The notes below the pieces were generated by a model. That model did not search any database, was not told the origin of the DNA, and saw nothing but the letters and a program-made list of their open reading frames with translations. A DNA stretch of 52,089 nt from Catenibacillus sp964565805 (GTDB taxonomy: Bacteria; Bacillota; Clostridia; Lachnospirales; Lachnospiraceae), in the NCBI GenBank assembly GCA_964565805.1, contig CAZMGH010000017.1, positions 1-52,089 on the forward strand, given 5' to 3'. The position numbers were made by a program, and so were the translations under genes. Positions 26,322-33,506 of this stretch are shown here, piece after piece. Every line of letters starts with the position of its first letter. Position 1 is the stretch's first letter.

Positions 26322-27016
26322 AATATGTCCGGGATCTGACGGCTTTTACTGTGGATCCGACAGACCGCTTCACTCATGTGTTCAAGATAGTGGGCGTCGG
26401 AATTCGTAATAATGCGGCATTTTTCCAGGTAGGGATGCTGGCGGACCAGCTGGGGCAGGTTCGCCATGTTTTTTACCTCAGCACAGGTAAAACGGCTGTC
26501 GGGAGGGATGAAACCCAGGTTGGACAAAAGACTTGTGGAATCCTTATCAATATGGGCAGGGATCATGATTCCGTGATACCTGGCGGTCAGCTCATAAACC
26601 TGGTCGAAGGATATATTTGTGGCATTAATAAGCAGGTGGGGGTAGGTTCCCGTGATCCGATCATCAGAGTCGCAGATCCACTGATGACCGAAAATTTCTT
26701 CGTTATTTGGAAAAAGGATCAGCTGTTTTTCCACATAAGCGTCAAAGGCCATGGCATCCTCCAGTGTTTCAAATAAACACACCACATGGACCTCCTCCTG
26801 GGTGGTAAGCTCCATTCCCGGGATCACCGTCAGGCCATAGGGCCTGGCTGCCGCCATGACCCCGGGACAGTTTTTACAGGAATTATGATCGGTAACGGCG
26901 ATCACATCCAGGCCAATCAAAGCGGCAAGGCCCACAATATTGGCCGGGGTCATATCGTCATCTCCGCAGGGAGAGAGACAGGAATGGATGTGAAGGTCAT
27001 AGGACAGAGAAAGCAT
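26300..27016 (-). CDS. PHP-domain metal-dependent phosphoesterase
   Basis: A 238-residue PHP-superfamily hydrolase. Metal-binding histidines are in YDLHIHSCLSPCG, AVTDHNS, the Glu in GMELTTQEEVHVVC, and the late DAH in ITNSDAHYLEHM. The set matches TrpH/YciV-like phosphoesterases acting on nucleotides or phosphorylated metabolites. AAAGGAGG lies upstream of ATG 27016. It is the last gene of the minus-strand hydrogenase-sensor operon, 39 bases after the DRTGG-like gene. Relatives often sit beside these regulators in Clostridia, but the reason is unknown. Confidence 0.85.
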   Translation of the reverse strand: MLSLSYDLHIHSCLSPCGDDDMTPANIVGLAALIGLDVIAVTDHNSCKNCPGVMAAARPYGLTVIPGMELTTQEEVHVVCLFETLEDAMAFDAYVEKQLILFPNNEEIFGHQWICDSDDRITGTYPHLLINATNISFDQVYELTARYHGIMIPAHIDKDSTSLLSNLGFIPPDSRFTCAEVKNMANLPQLVRQHPYLEKCRIITNSDAHYLEHMSEAVCRIHSKSRQIPDILKSLTSL

Positions 27017-27055
27017 AGGGATCCTCCTTTGTAATCGCCTTTTTTTAGGACGGAT

Positions 27056-27391
27056 TTAAGTCTGAAGGAGCTGCCAGACCTTTAAGGCAGCTTCAAAAAC
27101 CGGAAGCGGGGTGGCAAATACCGGGATGCCTTCCTGGAGGGCCTTTTCCTGACAGACCTGATCAAAAGCAGCGCCTTCCGCTAAAATAATACAGGCACAC
27201 TCGGTCAGGGAGGCAACGGCCAGGGTGTTTATATTGGCCATGACAGTGACCCAGGCAGCGCCCTGAGGCGCCCGGCTCATAGCTATGCTGAGCAGGTCAC
27301 AGCAAAACGGAAGGGAAATGGCTGCAGAGGTATCCTCCGGTATACATACAGGGGTAAATATCTCCTGTTGGATTAAAGATTGGACAGTCAT
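27056..27391 (-). CDS. DRTGG-like domain protein in the hydrogenase-sensor operon
   Basis: A 111-residue protein resembling the DRTGG fold, a small regulatory domain. Visible are the repeated short hydrophobic strands (WVTVMANINTLAVASLTECACIILAEGA) and a C-terminal GIPVFATPLPVFEAALKVW segment that parallels the DIAMLSTQLPMFSACGVL end of the first DRTGG protein (29476-29829). The two are therefore probably paralogues, but this copy is more diverged. AAAGGAGG precedes ATG 27391 at eight bases. It sits between the sensory hydrogenase and PHP genes. Confidence 0.65.
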   Translation of the reverse strand: MTVQSLIQQEIFTPVCIPEDTSAAISLPFCCDLLSIAMSRAPQGAAWVTVMANINTLAVASLTECACIILAEGAAFDQVCQEKALQEGIPVFATPLPVFEAALKVWQLLQT

Positions 27392-27464
27392 GAAACATGC
27401 CTCCTTTATGATGCTGCCGCGTCAGAGACGGCAGGCGTGTGTGAATGTATTAATAAAAGATCGA

Positions 27465-29036
27465 TCAATAATAAGGGCAAATATAAGCGCAGTGAACACA
27501 GTCTCCCTTCCCGGGACACTGGGGGACAGTTGATTGTCGGGGCGAAGCAAAAGCAGGCGTCTGAGTTCCGGCAGAAGAAACAGACCGGTTCGTGTCAGCC
27601 TCCGGTTCCACGGATGTTTTTTTTCGCGTCCATTCATTTTGTTCTTCAAGATGCGCATCCAGGAGGGAAACCTCTCCCATAAGTTCTTCAATGTATTGAC
27701 GTATAACCTTTGTGCCGATGGTCTGCTCATCTTTAGAATCGTCTCCGGACTGGCCCAGGCTGTCTAAAAGCTCCATATAATTTTCTGCCAGCTCATGAAT
27801 GTGATTTTTTAATACAGGAATACAGGCGTCCTTCGTTGCAATGCCGCGAACAATATCTTCAGCCAGAGCCCGGCAGGTGGGCGCTCCGCAGGCGCCGCAG
27901 TCCAGTCCAGGAAATTCATCGCACAAGGCCTCAACTTCCTTGAGCATACGGATACTTTCCGCAAAGGTCGCTCCAAGACGAAATACAGGCTCGTACTCGA
28001 CAGGGTGGGTCCAGGCCATAGGCGGATCAGGATGATCCTCCAGGTGGTTGAGTGAAACCGGAAGGTACTTATTCAGATGTTTAAGCTTTGCTTTGGCAAC
28101 GTAAGGATTTTCCACAGTCAGAACCCCGCCCACACATCCTCCGTTGCAGGCGTTCAGTTCAATAAACTGGAGATGGCCGAACTTTTCATCCTCCAGATCC
28201 TCCAATACCCGGATCACGTTTTCAATGCCGTCAGCGGCCAGATAGCTGTCTGTGATGAGTCCGCCTGCTTCTCCCCCGGCGCCGCCCCAGCCTACGCCGA
28301 TTTTTCCGGCTACAGCCAGATCTTTAGGATTTAGCCTTGCCCGCTTCATGAGGGGCAGGAGCAAGGGATAAACATCTTTAATGGCAAGGACATGGTCGAT
28401 CTGGCTTTTTTCCACCCCCAGTGGAGACTGAACATAAGTCACCTTAGAAGGGCACGGCGAAATAAATATAATACCAATATCCTCAGACTTAAAGCCGGTC
28501 CGCTTTTGGGCTCTCTGCCTTGCCAGTCGGGCGGCTACCTCCACCGGAGGGTTTAATGGCAGGAGATGATCGATGAGATTTGGAAAGCGGACCCGGATGA
28601 GACGTACCACAGAAGGACAGGCGGTACTGATCAGTGGCCATTTTTCCCTGTGGCCTGCAACATAATCCCGGGATGCGGCGCTGACCAGCTCGGCGCCTGC
28701 AGCGACTTCAAACACATCGTCAAACCCTAGAAGGATCAAAGCAGTCAGGACGATGTTTATATCGTCCAGGTGATTAAACTGGCTGTACAAGGTTGGAGCC
28801 GGAAGGGCTACAGTATATTTATAATTTTTCAGCACATCAATGGAGTCTCTTCGGATGAGCTTGGCATGGTGAGGACAGATGCGGACACATTCGCCGCAGT
28901 CAATACAAAACTTCCCGGTAATAACGGCCTTCCCGTGACGGACACGGATGGCCTGGGTGGGACAGCGCTTAATACAGTTGACACATCCCATGCACAGCTC
29001 TTCATCAAGATAAACAGAATGAAAAAACTTATCCAT
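27465..29036 (-). CDS. Sensory [FeFe]-hydrogenase-like iron-sulfur protein (HydS-like, no PAS)
   Basis: A 523-residue protein. It has two N-terminal 4Fe-4S motifs (CMGCVNCIKRCP and CIDCGECVRICP), a divergent [FeFe]-hydrogenase H-cluster domain (STACPS; SPCPSKV; LNACNGGCVGG) and an Fe-S domain (LDCGACGAPTCRALAEDI). A helical tail of about 100 residues ends in CPGKGDCVHCAYICP, an extra cysteine set. The residue before the first cluster cysteine is Ala where catalytic enzymes have the proton-transfer Cys, as in sensory types. This suggests sensing rather than bulk catalysis. ATG 29036 follows GGAGGTGAAGG; GTG 29045 overlaps that site. It is flanked by DRTGG and RsbW-like genes. Confidence 0.82.
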   Translation of the reverse strand: MDKFFHSVYLDEELCMGCVNCIKRCPTQAIRVRHGKAVITGKFCIDCGECVRICPHHAKLIRRDSIDVLKNYKYTVALPAPTLYSQFNHLDDINIVLTALILLGFDDVFEVAAGAELVSAASRDYVAGHREKWPLISTACPSVVRLIRVRFPNLIDHLLPLNPPVEVAARLARQRAQKRTGFKSEDIGIIFISPCPSKVTYVQSPLGVEKSQIDHVLAIKDVYPLLLPLMKRARLNPKDLAVAGKIGVGWGGAGGEAGGLITDSYLAADGIENVIRVLEDLEDEKFGHLQFIELNACNGGCVGGVLTVENPYVAKAKLKHLNKYLPVSLNHLEDHPDPPMAWTHPVEYEPVFRLGATFAESIRMLKEVEALCDEFPGLDCGACGAPTCRALAEDIVRGIATKDACIPVLKNHIHELAENYMELLDSLGQSGDDSKDEQTIGTKVIRQYIEELMGEVSLLDAHLEEQNEWTRKKTSVEPEADTNRSVSSAGTQTPAFASPRQSTVPQCPGKGDCVHCAYICPYY

Positions 29037-29057
29037 ATCCTTCACCTCCCTGTGCCA

Positions 29058-29483
29058 TCAGGCTATTTTTATGACCATGGTCACTGTAGTTCCAACACCG
29101 GGAGTGGAATCAATGGTCATTTCATCGGAATATTTTTTCATATTTGGCAGCCCCATGCCGGCGCCGAAGCCAAGATTGCGTATATTGTCCGGAGCCGTGG
29201 AATAACCGGCCTGCATGGCCTTTTCCACATCCGGGATACCGGGACCTGTGTCTGCCAGGACAAGGGTAATATCCTCCGGACCGATGGTCACGGTGATTTC
29301 TCCCCCATTGGCGTGGATGACCATATTGATTTCTCCCTCATACATGGCAATGGCTGTCTTTCGCACAACCTCCGGAGGAACGCCCAGCTGCTTCAGCTTT
29401 CTTTTTACATTGCTGCTGGCCTCCCCGGCGCGGGTAAAATCATCCGGAGAAACCGTATAGTGGAGGATAAGCTGATCATTCAA
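29058..29483 (-). CDS. RsbW-like GHKL ATPase (anti-sigma/partner-switch kinase type)
   Basis: A 141-residue stand-alone HATPase_c protein. The N-box is in YEGEINMVIHANGG, the G1 box is DTGPGIPD, and the G2 box is GFGAGMGLPNMKKY. It lacks a dimerisation/phosphoacceptor histidine domain, so it is not a histidine kinase but resembles RsbW/SpoIIAB serine kinases. GGGGAGGTG precedes ATG 29483, and the start overlaps the end of the DRTGG gene by eight bases. A SpoIIE-type phosphatase is encoded at 43230, so the classical kinase/phosphatase pair of a partner switch is present. An antagonist STAS protein was not found in the window. Confidence 0.8.
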   Translation of the reverse strand: MNDQLILHYTVSPDDFTRAGEASSNVKRKLKQLGVPPEVVRKTAIAMYEGEINMVIHANGGEITVTIGPEDITLVLADTGPGIPDVEKAMQAGYSTAPDNIRNLGFGAGMGLPNMKKYSDEMTIDSTPGVGTTVTMVIKIA

Positions 29484-29829
29484 TTAAAGCACCTCCCCGG
29501 AGTCCGGCAGTATAAAGGACGCCGCAGGCAGAAAACATGGGGAGCTGGGTGGACAGCATGGCAATATCCCGCTGGTCGGCCAGCCGGATCATATTTTCAT
29601 CCGGAACCTTTCCACGGACAAAGACCAGGCAGACAATGTCCATCATTTCCGCTGTCCGTATGACCTGAGGATTGCAGAGGCCTGTGATCAGCACAGACTG
29701 ATCCTTGACAAAAGCAAGTACATCGCTCATCATATCCGAACCGCAGGCTGTGTGGACCTCCCTGGCTAAAAATCTTTCCCCGCAAAGCAGCCGGGCGTCC
29801 AGAAGCTTTTTAATATCCTGAACTGTCAT
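29476..29829 (-). CDS. DRTGG domain protein
   Basis: A 117-residue DRTGG-domain protein, first gene of the minus-strand sensor operon. Visible are the N-terminal MTVQDIKKLLDARLLCG, the SVLITGLCNPQVIRTAEMMDIVCLVFVRGKVP core and the MIRLADQRDIAMLSTQLPMF end, all typical of the domain first noted beside CBS and phosphotransacetylase domains. Free-standing copies are common in clostridial hydrogenase gene sets. It probably binds a small ligand; no catalytic residues are seen. AAGGGGGT lies upstream of ATG 29829. A strong promoter precedes it at 29870-29898. Confidence 0.75.
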   Translation of the reverse strand: MTVQDIKKLLDARLLCGERFLAREVHTACGSDMMSDVLAFVKDQSVLITGLCNPQVIRTAEMMDIVCLVFVRGKVPDENMIRLADQRDIAMLSTQLPMFSACGVLYTAGLRGGALIE

Positions 29830-29846
29830 AAAAATATACCCCCTTC

Positions 29847-29869
29847 AAATGTGTTGACTTAATACATTT
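29847..29869. promoter_or_regulatory. 23-base imperfect palindrome over the +1 of the sensor operon
   Basis: The left arm AAATGTGTTGA and right arm TTAATACATTT match at 9 of 11 positions when inverted. The element begins immediately downstream of the minus-strand -10 (29870-29875), so a bound protein would block transcription start. The half-site does not match the clostridial Rex consensus closely. Confidence 0.5.
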
Positions 29870-29898
29870 AGTATAGCATCCGTATTATTTGATTTCAA
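29870..29898 (-). promoter_or_regulatory. Promoter for the DRTGG/ATPase/HydS operon
   Basis: On the minus strand TTGAAA (29898-29893) and TATACT (29875-29870) are exactly 17 bases apart. Overlapping the -35 on its upstream side is an outward inverted repeat, TTCAACAA and TTGTTAAA (about 29894-29916). Confidence 0.75.
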
Positions 29899-30004
29899 CA
29901 AATAGTTATTGTTAAATAAGGCGTTACTGGTCACCATGAGATCGGTAATCATAAAAATCAGAGAAAAAAGATAGAAAATTGACAAAAAATACACAATCTT
30001 TATA

Positions 30005-30033
30005 TGGAAAATTGTTAATGGTAATGTTATAAT
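30005..30033 (+). promoter_or_regulatory. Promoter for the hydCBA operon
   Basis: An extended -10, TG-T-TATAAT (TATAAT at 30028-30033), with a poor -35 TGGAAA (30005-30010) at 17 bases. A TTGTTAA heptamer (30012-30018), the half-site of clostridial Rex operators, lies in the spacer. TTGACA at 29979 with TATATG at 30001 is an alternative. The leader then holds a GCCGGA/TCCGGC hairpin (about 30050-30085). Confidence 0.5.
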
Positions 30034-30180
30034 AAAAATGCTGTGAACGCCGGATGTTGGTTATTTTGCATATTTGCGTCCGGCAGCCTTTATTGGCGCG
30101 CAGAAAATAAAACATAATGGGCCTGACCGGCCCGTGCATTGCAAACAACCTGATATTTTATATTTCAAGGAGGGATTTAC

Positions 30181-30675
30181 TTGAGTTCTACGAAGCAGAC
30201 GGTTCCTTTTAATGGAACAAAGGAGCAGGAAGAGCAGCTTCTCAATGTTATTGCAGAACTTAAATCAGAGCCGGGCGCTTTGATGCCGATCATGCAGCAA
30301 GCCCAGGAAATCTACGGCTATTTGCCCATTGAAGTGCAGACCATTATTTCCAACGAAACCGGGATTCCATTGGAAAAGATTTACGGCGTGGCAACATTTT
30401 ACTCTCAGTTTGCCCTGAATCCAAAAGGAAGGTACCAGATTTCCGTCTGTCTCGGTACGGCATGTTATGTAAAAGGTTCCGGTGATGTTTATAATAAGCT
30501 GATGGAGCTTTTAGGCATCGTTGGGGGAGAATGTACATCCGACGGGAAGTTTTCTCTGGACGCCTGCCGCTGCGTAGGCGCCTGCGGACTTGCGCCGGTC
30601 CTTATGGTCAATGATGATGTATACGGACGTTTGACCGTTGATGATATTGCAGGTATCCTTGCAAAGTATCAATAG
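30181..30675 (+). CDS. hydC: NuoE-like [2Fe-2S] subunit of the trimeric hydrogenase (HydC)
   Basis: The 164-residue NuoE-family subunit is the small part of NAD-linked [FeFe] hydrogenases. The N-terminal helical region (LLNVIAELKSEPGALMPIMQQAQEIYGYLP) precedes a thioredoxin-like domain. The 2Fe-2S cysteines lie in CLGTACYVKG and CRCVGACGLAP. TTG at 30181 is the start, supported by AAGGAGGG eight bases upstream and by the absence of a good in-frame ATG. It opens the plus-strand operon of ATPase, ferredoxin-like protein, HydB and HydA, and passes electrons within the complex. Confidence 0.9.
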   Translation: MSSTKQTVPFNGTKEQEEQLLNVIAELKSEPGALMPIMQQAQEIYGYLPIEVQTIISNETGIPLEKIYGVATFYSQFALNPKGRYQISVCLGTACYVKGSGDVYNKLMELLGIVGGECTSDGKFSLDACRCVGACGLAPVLMVNDDVYGRLTVDDIAGILAKYQ

Positions 30676-30680
30676 ACATC

Positions 30681-31238
30681 ATGATGACAGAAATTGCGTT
30701 AAATGTGCTGGATGTGGCCCAAAACTCTGTCCGTGCCAAAGCTACTTTAATCCGCGTCAGCGTTGCGGCGGATACAGAGAAGGACCGGATGAAGATCGTG
30801 ATCGAGGATAATGGCTGCGGTATGTCGCCCCAGCAGATCTGTCAGGTAGAGGATCCTTTTTTTACTACACGAAGTACCCGGAAGGTTGGACTGGGCGTGC
30901 CGTTTTTTAAATATTCAGCCCAGTGTACCGGCGGGGATTTTCACATTGATTCACAGGCAGGGAAAGGAACCCGGGTGACGGCAGTGTATGTGCTGTCCAG
31001 CATCGACCGGATGCCCTTAGGGGATATGCCTGGGATCATTCACACATTGATCACATTTAACCCTGAGATTGACTTTGTGTATACATATTCTGTGGACGGA
31101 CGGGGATTTGTGTTAGATACCCGTCAGGTTCGGGAGATCCTTGAGGGACTGCCTCTGGATACGCCGGAGGTTTCCGCCTATATTGAAGATTTCCTTAAGG
31201 AAAATACCCGGGAGACAGACCAGGACGTCCGATTGTAG
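30681..31238 (+). CDS. GHKL-type ATP-binding protein in the hydrogenase operon
   Basis: A 185-residue protein with a histidine-kinase-like ATPase domain: N-box in NVLDVAQNSVRA, G1 in IEDNGCGM, and GLGVPFFKYSAQ as the G2 region. A C-terminal part (about residues 110-185) has no recognised fold. No HisKA domain or membrane segment is present. It starts six bases after hydC. Its fixed place inside the structural operon suggests a regulatory or assembly role for the hydrogenase, possibly working with the RsbW-like protein of the divergent operon. This is inferred from position. Confidence 0.75.
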   Translation: MMTEIALNVLDVAQNSVRAKATLIRVSVAADTEKDRMKIVIEDNGCGMSPQQICQVEDPFFTTRSTRKVGLGVPFFKYSAQCTGGDFHIDSQAGKGTRVTAVYVLSSIDRMPLGDMPGIIHTLITFNPEIDFVYTYSVDGRGFVLDTRQVREILEGLPLDTPEVSAYIEDFLKENTRETDQDVRL

Positions 31239-31317
31239 ATGATGTTTGCGCCTCCGGGAGAGGATCAGTGTCATCCGGATTCCGGCGGCGGTCTGAAATA
31301 AGAAGGAGCGTGAATTT

Positions 31318-31689
31318 ATGAAATCACTTGCGGAATTAAAAGCAATCCGCGAACGTATGCAGGGCCAGGTAGGGATGCGTTCTGAAAACGATTCCCAGAT
31401 CCGGGTCGTTGTGGGGATGGCCACCTGCGGCATTGCCAGCGGCGCCCGGCCGGTGCTCAAAGCCCTTTCTGATGCGGTTCAGGAAAAAAAGCTTTCTAAT
31501 GTAACGGTCACACAGACCGGATGTATCGGTTTGTGTAAATATGAGCCTATTGTGGAGGTTATGGAGCCGGGAAAGGACAAGGTAACTTATGTAAAGATGA
31601 CTCCGGAAAAGGCGATGGAGATTGTAGACCAGCACCTGATCCGAGGCCAGGTTGTGACCGGATACACCCTGGGCAATATTAAACTGTAA
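31318..31689 (+). CDS. Thioredoxin-like [2Fe-2S] ferredoxin protein
   Basis: A 123-residue NuoE-like/2Fe-2S ferredoxin domain protein. The cysteine set is in GMATCGIASGARPV and QTGCIGLCKYEP, the usual spacing of thioredoxin-like ferredoxins. AAGGAG precedes ATG 31318. The same domain forms the N-terminus of the following HydB, so it is either an extra electron-transfer subunit or a freely diffusing carrier. It is separated from hydB by a 12-base gap and is surely co-transcribed. Confidence 0.85.
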   Translation: MKSLAELKAIRERMQGQVGMRSENDSQIRVVVGMATCGIASGARPVLKALSDAVQEKKLSNVTVTQTGCIGLCKYEPIVEVMEPGKDKVTYVKMTPEKAMEIVDQHLIRGQVVTGYTLGNIKL

Positions 31690-31701
31690 GGAGGTCAAGC
31701 G

Positions 31702-33492
31702 ATGTATCGTTCACATGTGTTGGTCTGCGGGGGTACCGGATGTACATCCTCCGGCAGTCAGAAGATCATTGAGGTGCTGGAGAGAGAACTGGAAAAGAAC
31801 AGTCTGACCGATGAGGTGGCTGTCGTTAGGACAGGATGTCATGGTCTTTGCGCTCTTGGCCCGATCATGCTGGTTTATCCTGAAGGCTGTTTTTACTCTA
31901 TGGTAAAAGAAGATGACATCCCGGAAATCGTATCTGAGCATTTGCTCAAAGGCCGTGTGGTATCCAGGCTCTTATATAAAGAAACTGTGACCGAGGAAGG
32001 GATCCGTTCGCTTAATAATACGGATTTCTATCAAAAACAGACACGTATCGCTTTGAGAAACTGCGGTGTCATCGATCCGGAAAATATTGACGAATATATT
32101 GGTACCGGCGGTTATGAAGCTTTAGGCAAGGTACTGACAGAGATGACGCCGGATGAAGTGATCCAGACGATTTTGGACTCCGGCTTAAGAGGCCGGGGCG
32201 GCGCCGGCTTCCCTACAGGGCTTAAGTGGCGTTTTGCCTCCGGAAACCGGGGAAATGTACAAAAGTACGTGTGCTGTAACGCGGATGAAGGGGATCCGGG
32301 CGCGTTTATGGACCGTTCCGTTTTGGAAGGTGATCCTCATGTCGTGCTGGAGGCTATGGCTATTGCCGGTTATGCCATCGGCGCGGACCAGGGGTATATT
32401 TATGTCCGGGCCGAGTATCCTATTGCCGTAGACCGTCTGCGTATTGCCATTGATCAGGCCAGGGAGTATGGTCTTCTTGGAAAAAATATTTTTGATACGG
32501 GCTTTAACTTTGACATTGATCTTCGTCTTGGAGCCGGAGCCTTTGTGTGCGGCGAAGAGACTGCCCTGATGACATCCATTGAGGGCAAGCGGGGTGAGCC
32601 GCGTCCCCGGCCTCCATTCCCGGCGGTCAAGGGTCTGTTTGGAAAACCGACCATCTTAAATAATGTAGAAACCTATGCAAATATCCCCCAGATCATTTTA
32701 AATGGTCCGGAATGGTTTGCCTCCATGGGAACGGAAAAGTCTAAAGGCACAAAGGTGTTCGCGCTGGGAGGCAAGGTGAATAATACCGGTCTTGTGGAGA
32801 TCCCTATGGGAACTACTTTGCGCACAGTGATTGAGGAAATCGGCGGCGGGATTCCGAATGGGAAAAAGTTTAAGGCGGCCCAGACCGGCGGACCCTCCGG
32901 CGGATGTATTCCGGCAGAGCACTTTGACGTGTCCATTGATTATGATAACCTGCTGGCTATTGGCTCTATGATGGGTTCTGGCGGTCTGATCGTTATGGAT
33001 GAAGACAACTGTACGGTGGATATTGCCAAGTTCTTCCTGGAATTTACTGTGGATGAATCCTGCGGAAAGTGTACCCCATGCCGTGTAGGAACAAAGCGCA
33101 TGTATGAGATCCTTGATAAGATCACCAAAGGCCACGGTACTTTGGAGGATATTGATAAGCTGGAAGAACTGTGCTATTACATTAAGGACAACGCTCTGTG
33201 CGGCCTGGGTCAGACAGCGCCCAATCCGGTACTCTCCACACTCAGGTATTTCAGGGATGAATATATTGCCCATGTGGTAGATAAAAAATGTCCTGCCGGT
33301 GTGTGCAAGGATCTTCTTTTTTACAAAATCGATCCGAATAGGTGCCGGGGCTGTACCCTTTGTGCCCGGACATGTCCTGCCGATGCCATTGAGGGCAAGG
33401 TTAAGGAAGCTCACTATATTAACCCGGATAAGTGCTTAAAGTGCGGCGCTTGTATGGAAAAATGCCGTTTCGGCGCCATCTACAAAGAATAA
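31702..33492 (+). CDS. hydB: NuoF-like flavin subunit of the trimeric hydrogenase (HydB)
   Basis: The 596-residue NAD(H)- and FMN-binding subunit. The N-terminal thioredoxin-like 2Fe-2S domain spans about residues 1-95 (CGGTGCTSSGSQ; GCHGLCALGP). The NuoF core follows, with the NADH loop GRGGAGFPTGLKW near residue 160 and the FMN region (CNADEGDPGAFMDR). Then come the 4Fe-4S site ESCGKCTPCRVGTKRM and a C-terminal two-cluster ferredoxin domain (CRGCTLCARTCP and CLKCGACMEKC). This architecture is that of electron-bifurcating HydABC hydrogenases, which couple NADH and ferredoxin oxidation to H2 production; bifurcation itself is inferred. Confidence 0.93.
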   Translation: MYRSHVLVCGGTGCTSSGSQKIIEVLERELEKNSLTDEVAVVRTGCHGLCALGPIMLVYPEGCFYSMVKEDDIPEIVSEHLLKGRVVSRLLYKETVTEEGIRSLNNTDFYQKQTRIALRNCGVIDPENIDEYIGTGGYEALGKVLTEMTPDEVIQTILDSGLRGRGGAGFPTGLKWRFASGNRGNVQKYVCCNADEGDPGAFMDRSVLEGDPHVVLEAMAIAGYAIGADQGYIYVRAEYPIAVDRLRIAIDQAREYGLLGKNIFDTGFNFDIDLRLGAGAFVCGEETALMTSIEGKRGEPRPRPPFPAVKGLFGKPTILNNVETYANIPQIILNGPEWFASMGTEKSKGTKVFALGGKVNNTGLVEIPMGTTLRTVIEEIGGGIPNGKKFKAAQTGGPSGGCIPAEHFDVSIDYDNLLAIGSMMGSGGLIVMDEDNCTVDIAKFFLEFTVDESCGKCTPCRVGTKRMYEILDKITKGHGTLEDIDKLEELCYYIKDNALCGLGQTAPNPVLSTLRYFRDEYIAHVVDKKCPAGVCKDLLFYKIDPNRCRGCTLCARTCPADAIEGKVKEAHYINPDKCLKCGACMEKCRFGAIYKE

Positions 33493-33506
33493 TGGAGGAG
33501 TCTGAC

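Noticed and set aside
28770..29663. 297-codon plus-strand frame opposite the HydS-like and RsbW-like genes
   Set aside because: The minus-strand genes carry clear Fe-S and GHKL motifs with coupled starts; the plus frame has no domain and crosses two real genes.
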